DNA of 64,000 nt from assembly GCF_963678635.1 (NCBI RefSeq), contig NC_087063.1:26221649-26285648 (forward strand). The letters are read 5' to 3'. Shown here one piece after another: positions 63,390 to 64,000 of the stretch; the stretch's first letter is position 1; every line of letters begins with the position of its first letter. The DNA comes from Symsagittifera roscoffensis (Eukaryota > Xenacoelomorpha > Acoela > Convolutidae). The notes below the pieces were generated by a model that saw only the letters and a list, made by a program, of their open reading frames with translations, searched no databases and was not told where the DNA came from. Made by a program: the position numbers and the translations under genes.

Positions 63390-64000
63390 AACAAGACTGC
63401 TTGTATATTAGAGCAAAGCCTTGAATGTCCCGACTCTACTTAAAGCCAATTGAAAGTTTTTTTTTGGTTGAATAATTGACAAAATGATTGAGAAAAAAAG
63501 AAGATTTTTTTTCACTTTATCCCCCCTCACGACTTGTCAAATACTAAGGGTGGAGTCAGCGTCTCGGATTGTGATATTAGTATTAGATTCCTGGCCTCAA
63601 TTCAATTTGGAAGGCATTAGTTTGCTTCTTACGCATGTTATAGATATGCAATCTATTGCACTTCAATTATTCCAAATTGGCCTAATTGGAAATTTTAAAA
63701 CGCCCGTAATTTTACGAAAAACAATCACAAGTGATATATGTTTTCAACTTTGAGCTTAAAATATTGCTTAAAAAACAAATAGCAACAAGATGGTACAAAA
63801 AACTCCGTTAAGAAAGTTCGTTAACAATTAAAAAAAAATTGACTAAACAAAAAAATCACGCCAAGTATAATTATTAATATAAAAAACCTGAATTTGCACA
63901 TAATTTCAACCTCTACTTTATAGCGTACTACCGCATTATTCAATAGCAAAAAAAAACACGACTGTTTGTGTCAAGGCGAAGATTGAATGTTCCGACTGCC
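63390..64000 (-). repeat. Inverted copy or copies of the 622-base repeat
   Basis: CAAGACTGCTTGTATATTAG with GCAAAGCCTTGAATGTCCCG is the complement of the unit's end. CCTCAATTCAATTTGGAA (63596-63613) is the complement of its TTCCAAATTGAATTGAGG word. At the window edge CAAGGCGAAGATTGAATGTT with CCGACTG repeats the end motif, so a second unit begins there, again in tandem. Confidence 0.65.

Larger units (their letters stand above)
61933..64000 (-). other. Upstream intron of the Cys-loop receptor gene (runs off the right edge)
   Basis: No further receptor exon was found on the minus strand up to the edge. It holds an inverted-repeat structure (62949-63321), an inverted copy of the 622-base repeat (63390-64000), and otherwise AT-rich sequence. 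Confidence 0.6.

Overview
The window is a stretch of AT-rich animal (metazoan) nuclear genome. It has spliced genes with GT-AG introns, animal-type membrane proteins (a Patched-related protein and a Cys-loop receptor), and a heavy load of transposable elements. The mix of CR1-like LINEs with a 2A-like peptide, Ty3/gypsy elements, hAT-like elements and a FLYWCH/MULE relic suggests a (probably marine) invertebrate. The species cannot be named from this sequence.

Layout. Positions 1-4810 hold the gag-protease end of a Ty3/gypsy fossil (minus strand) that runs off the left edge and appears inserted in a LINE. Positions 4811-9336 are CR1-like LINE material on the minus strand: an esterase-type ORF1, an ORF2 start carrying a 2A-like motif (DVEKNPGP), and a misplaced copy of the element's own 5' end. 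A different LINE reverse transcriptase lies on the plus strand at 9403-10210. Positions 11857-18413 are a second broken Ty3/gypsy element. A 6.67-kb segment (14932-21601) that begins inside this element is repeated in tandem at 21604-28273, almost without change.

The main host gene runs from 28520 to 45688 on the plus strand. Ten exons, all phase-compatible, give a 970-residue Patched-domain (PTCHD/PTR-type, RND superfamily) membrane protein with a sterol-sensing-like region and GxxxD motifs in both halves. Its introns hold two inverted copies of a terminal-inverted-repeat element with C/G-rich minisatellite cores, degenerate LINEs, and a tandem array of ~622-bp units in intron 5. Two decayed copies of the gene's last exon lie just downstream, near 45.86-46.12 kb and 47.64-47.91 kb.

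The second host gene is on the minus strand and converges on the first. Two exons (61725-61932 and 53226-53913) splice in phase and encode TM1-TM2 and TM3-loop-TM4 of a Cys-loop ligand-gated channel with the PAR signature of anion channels. Its 5' exons lie beyond the right edge. The space between the two genes holds dispersed repeats, a complete hAT-like non-autonomous element with 8-bp target duplications, and a decayed FLYWCH/MULE transposase gene. The receptor intron carries another decayed LINE and several inverted-repeat elements.

I found no RNA gene, CRISPR array or clear promoter. The two host genes are ordinary families. The most unusual material is in the repeats: the LINE with esterase ORF1 plus 2A, the near-identical tandem duplication, the ghost 3' exons, and the intronic 622-bp array with dispersed relatives.
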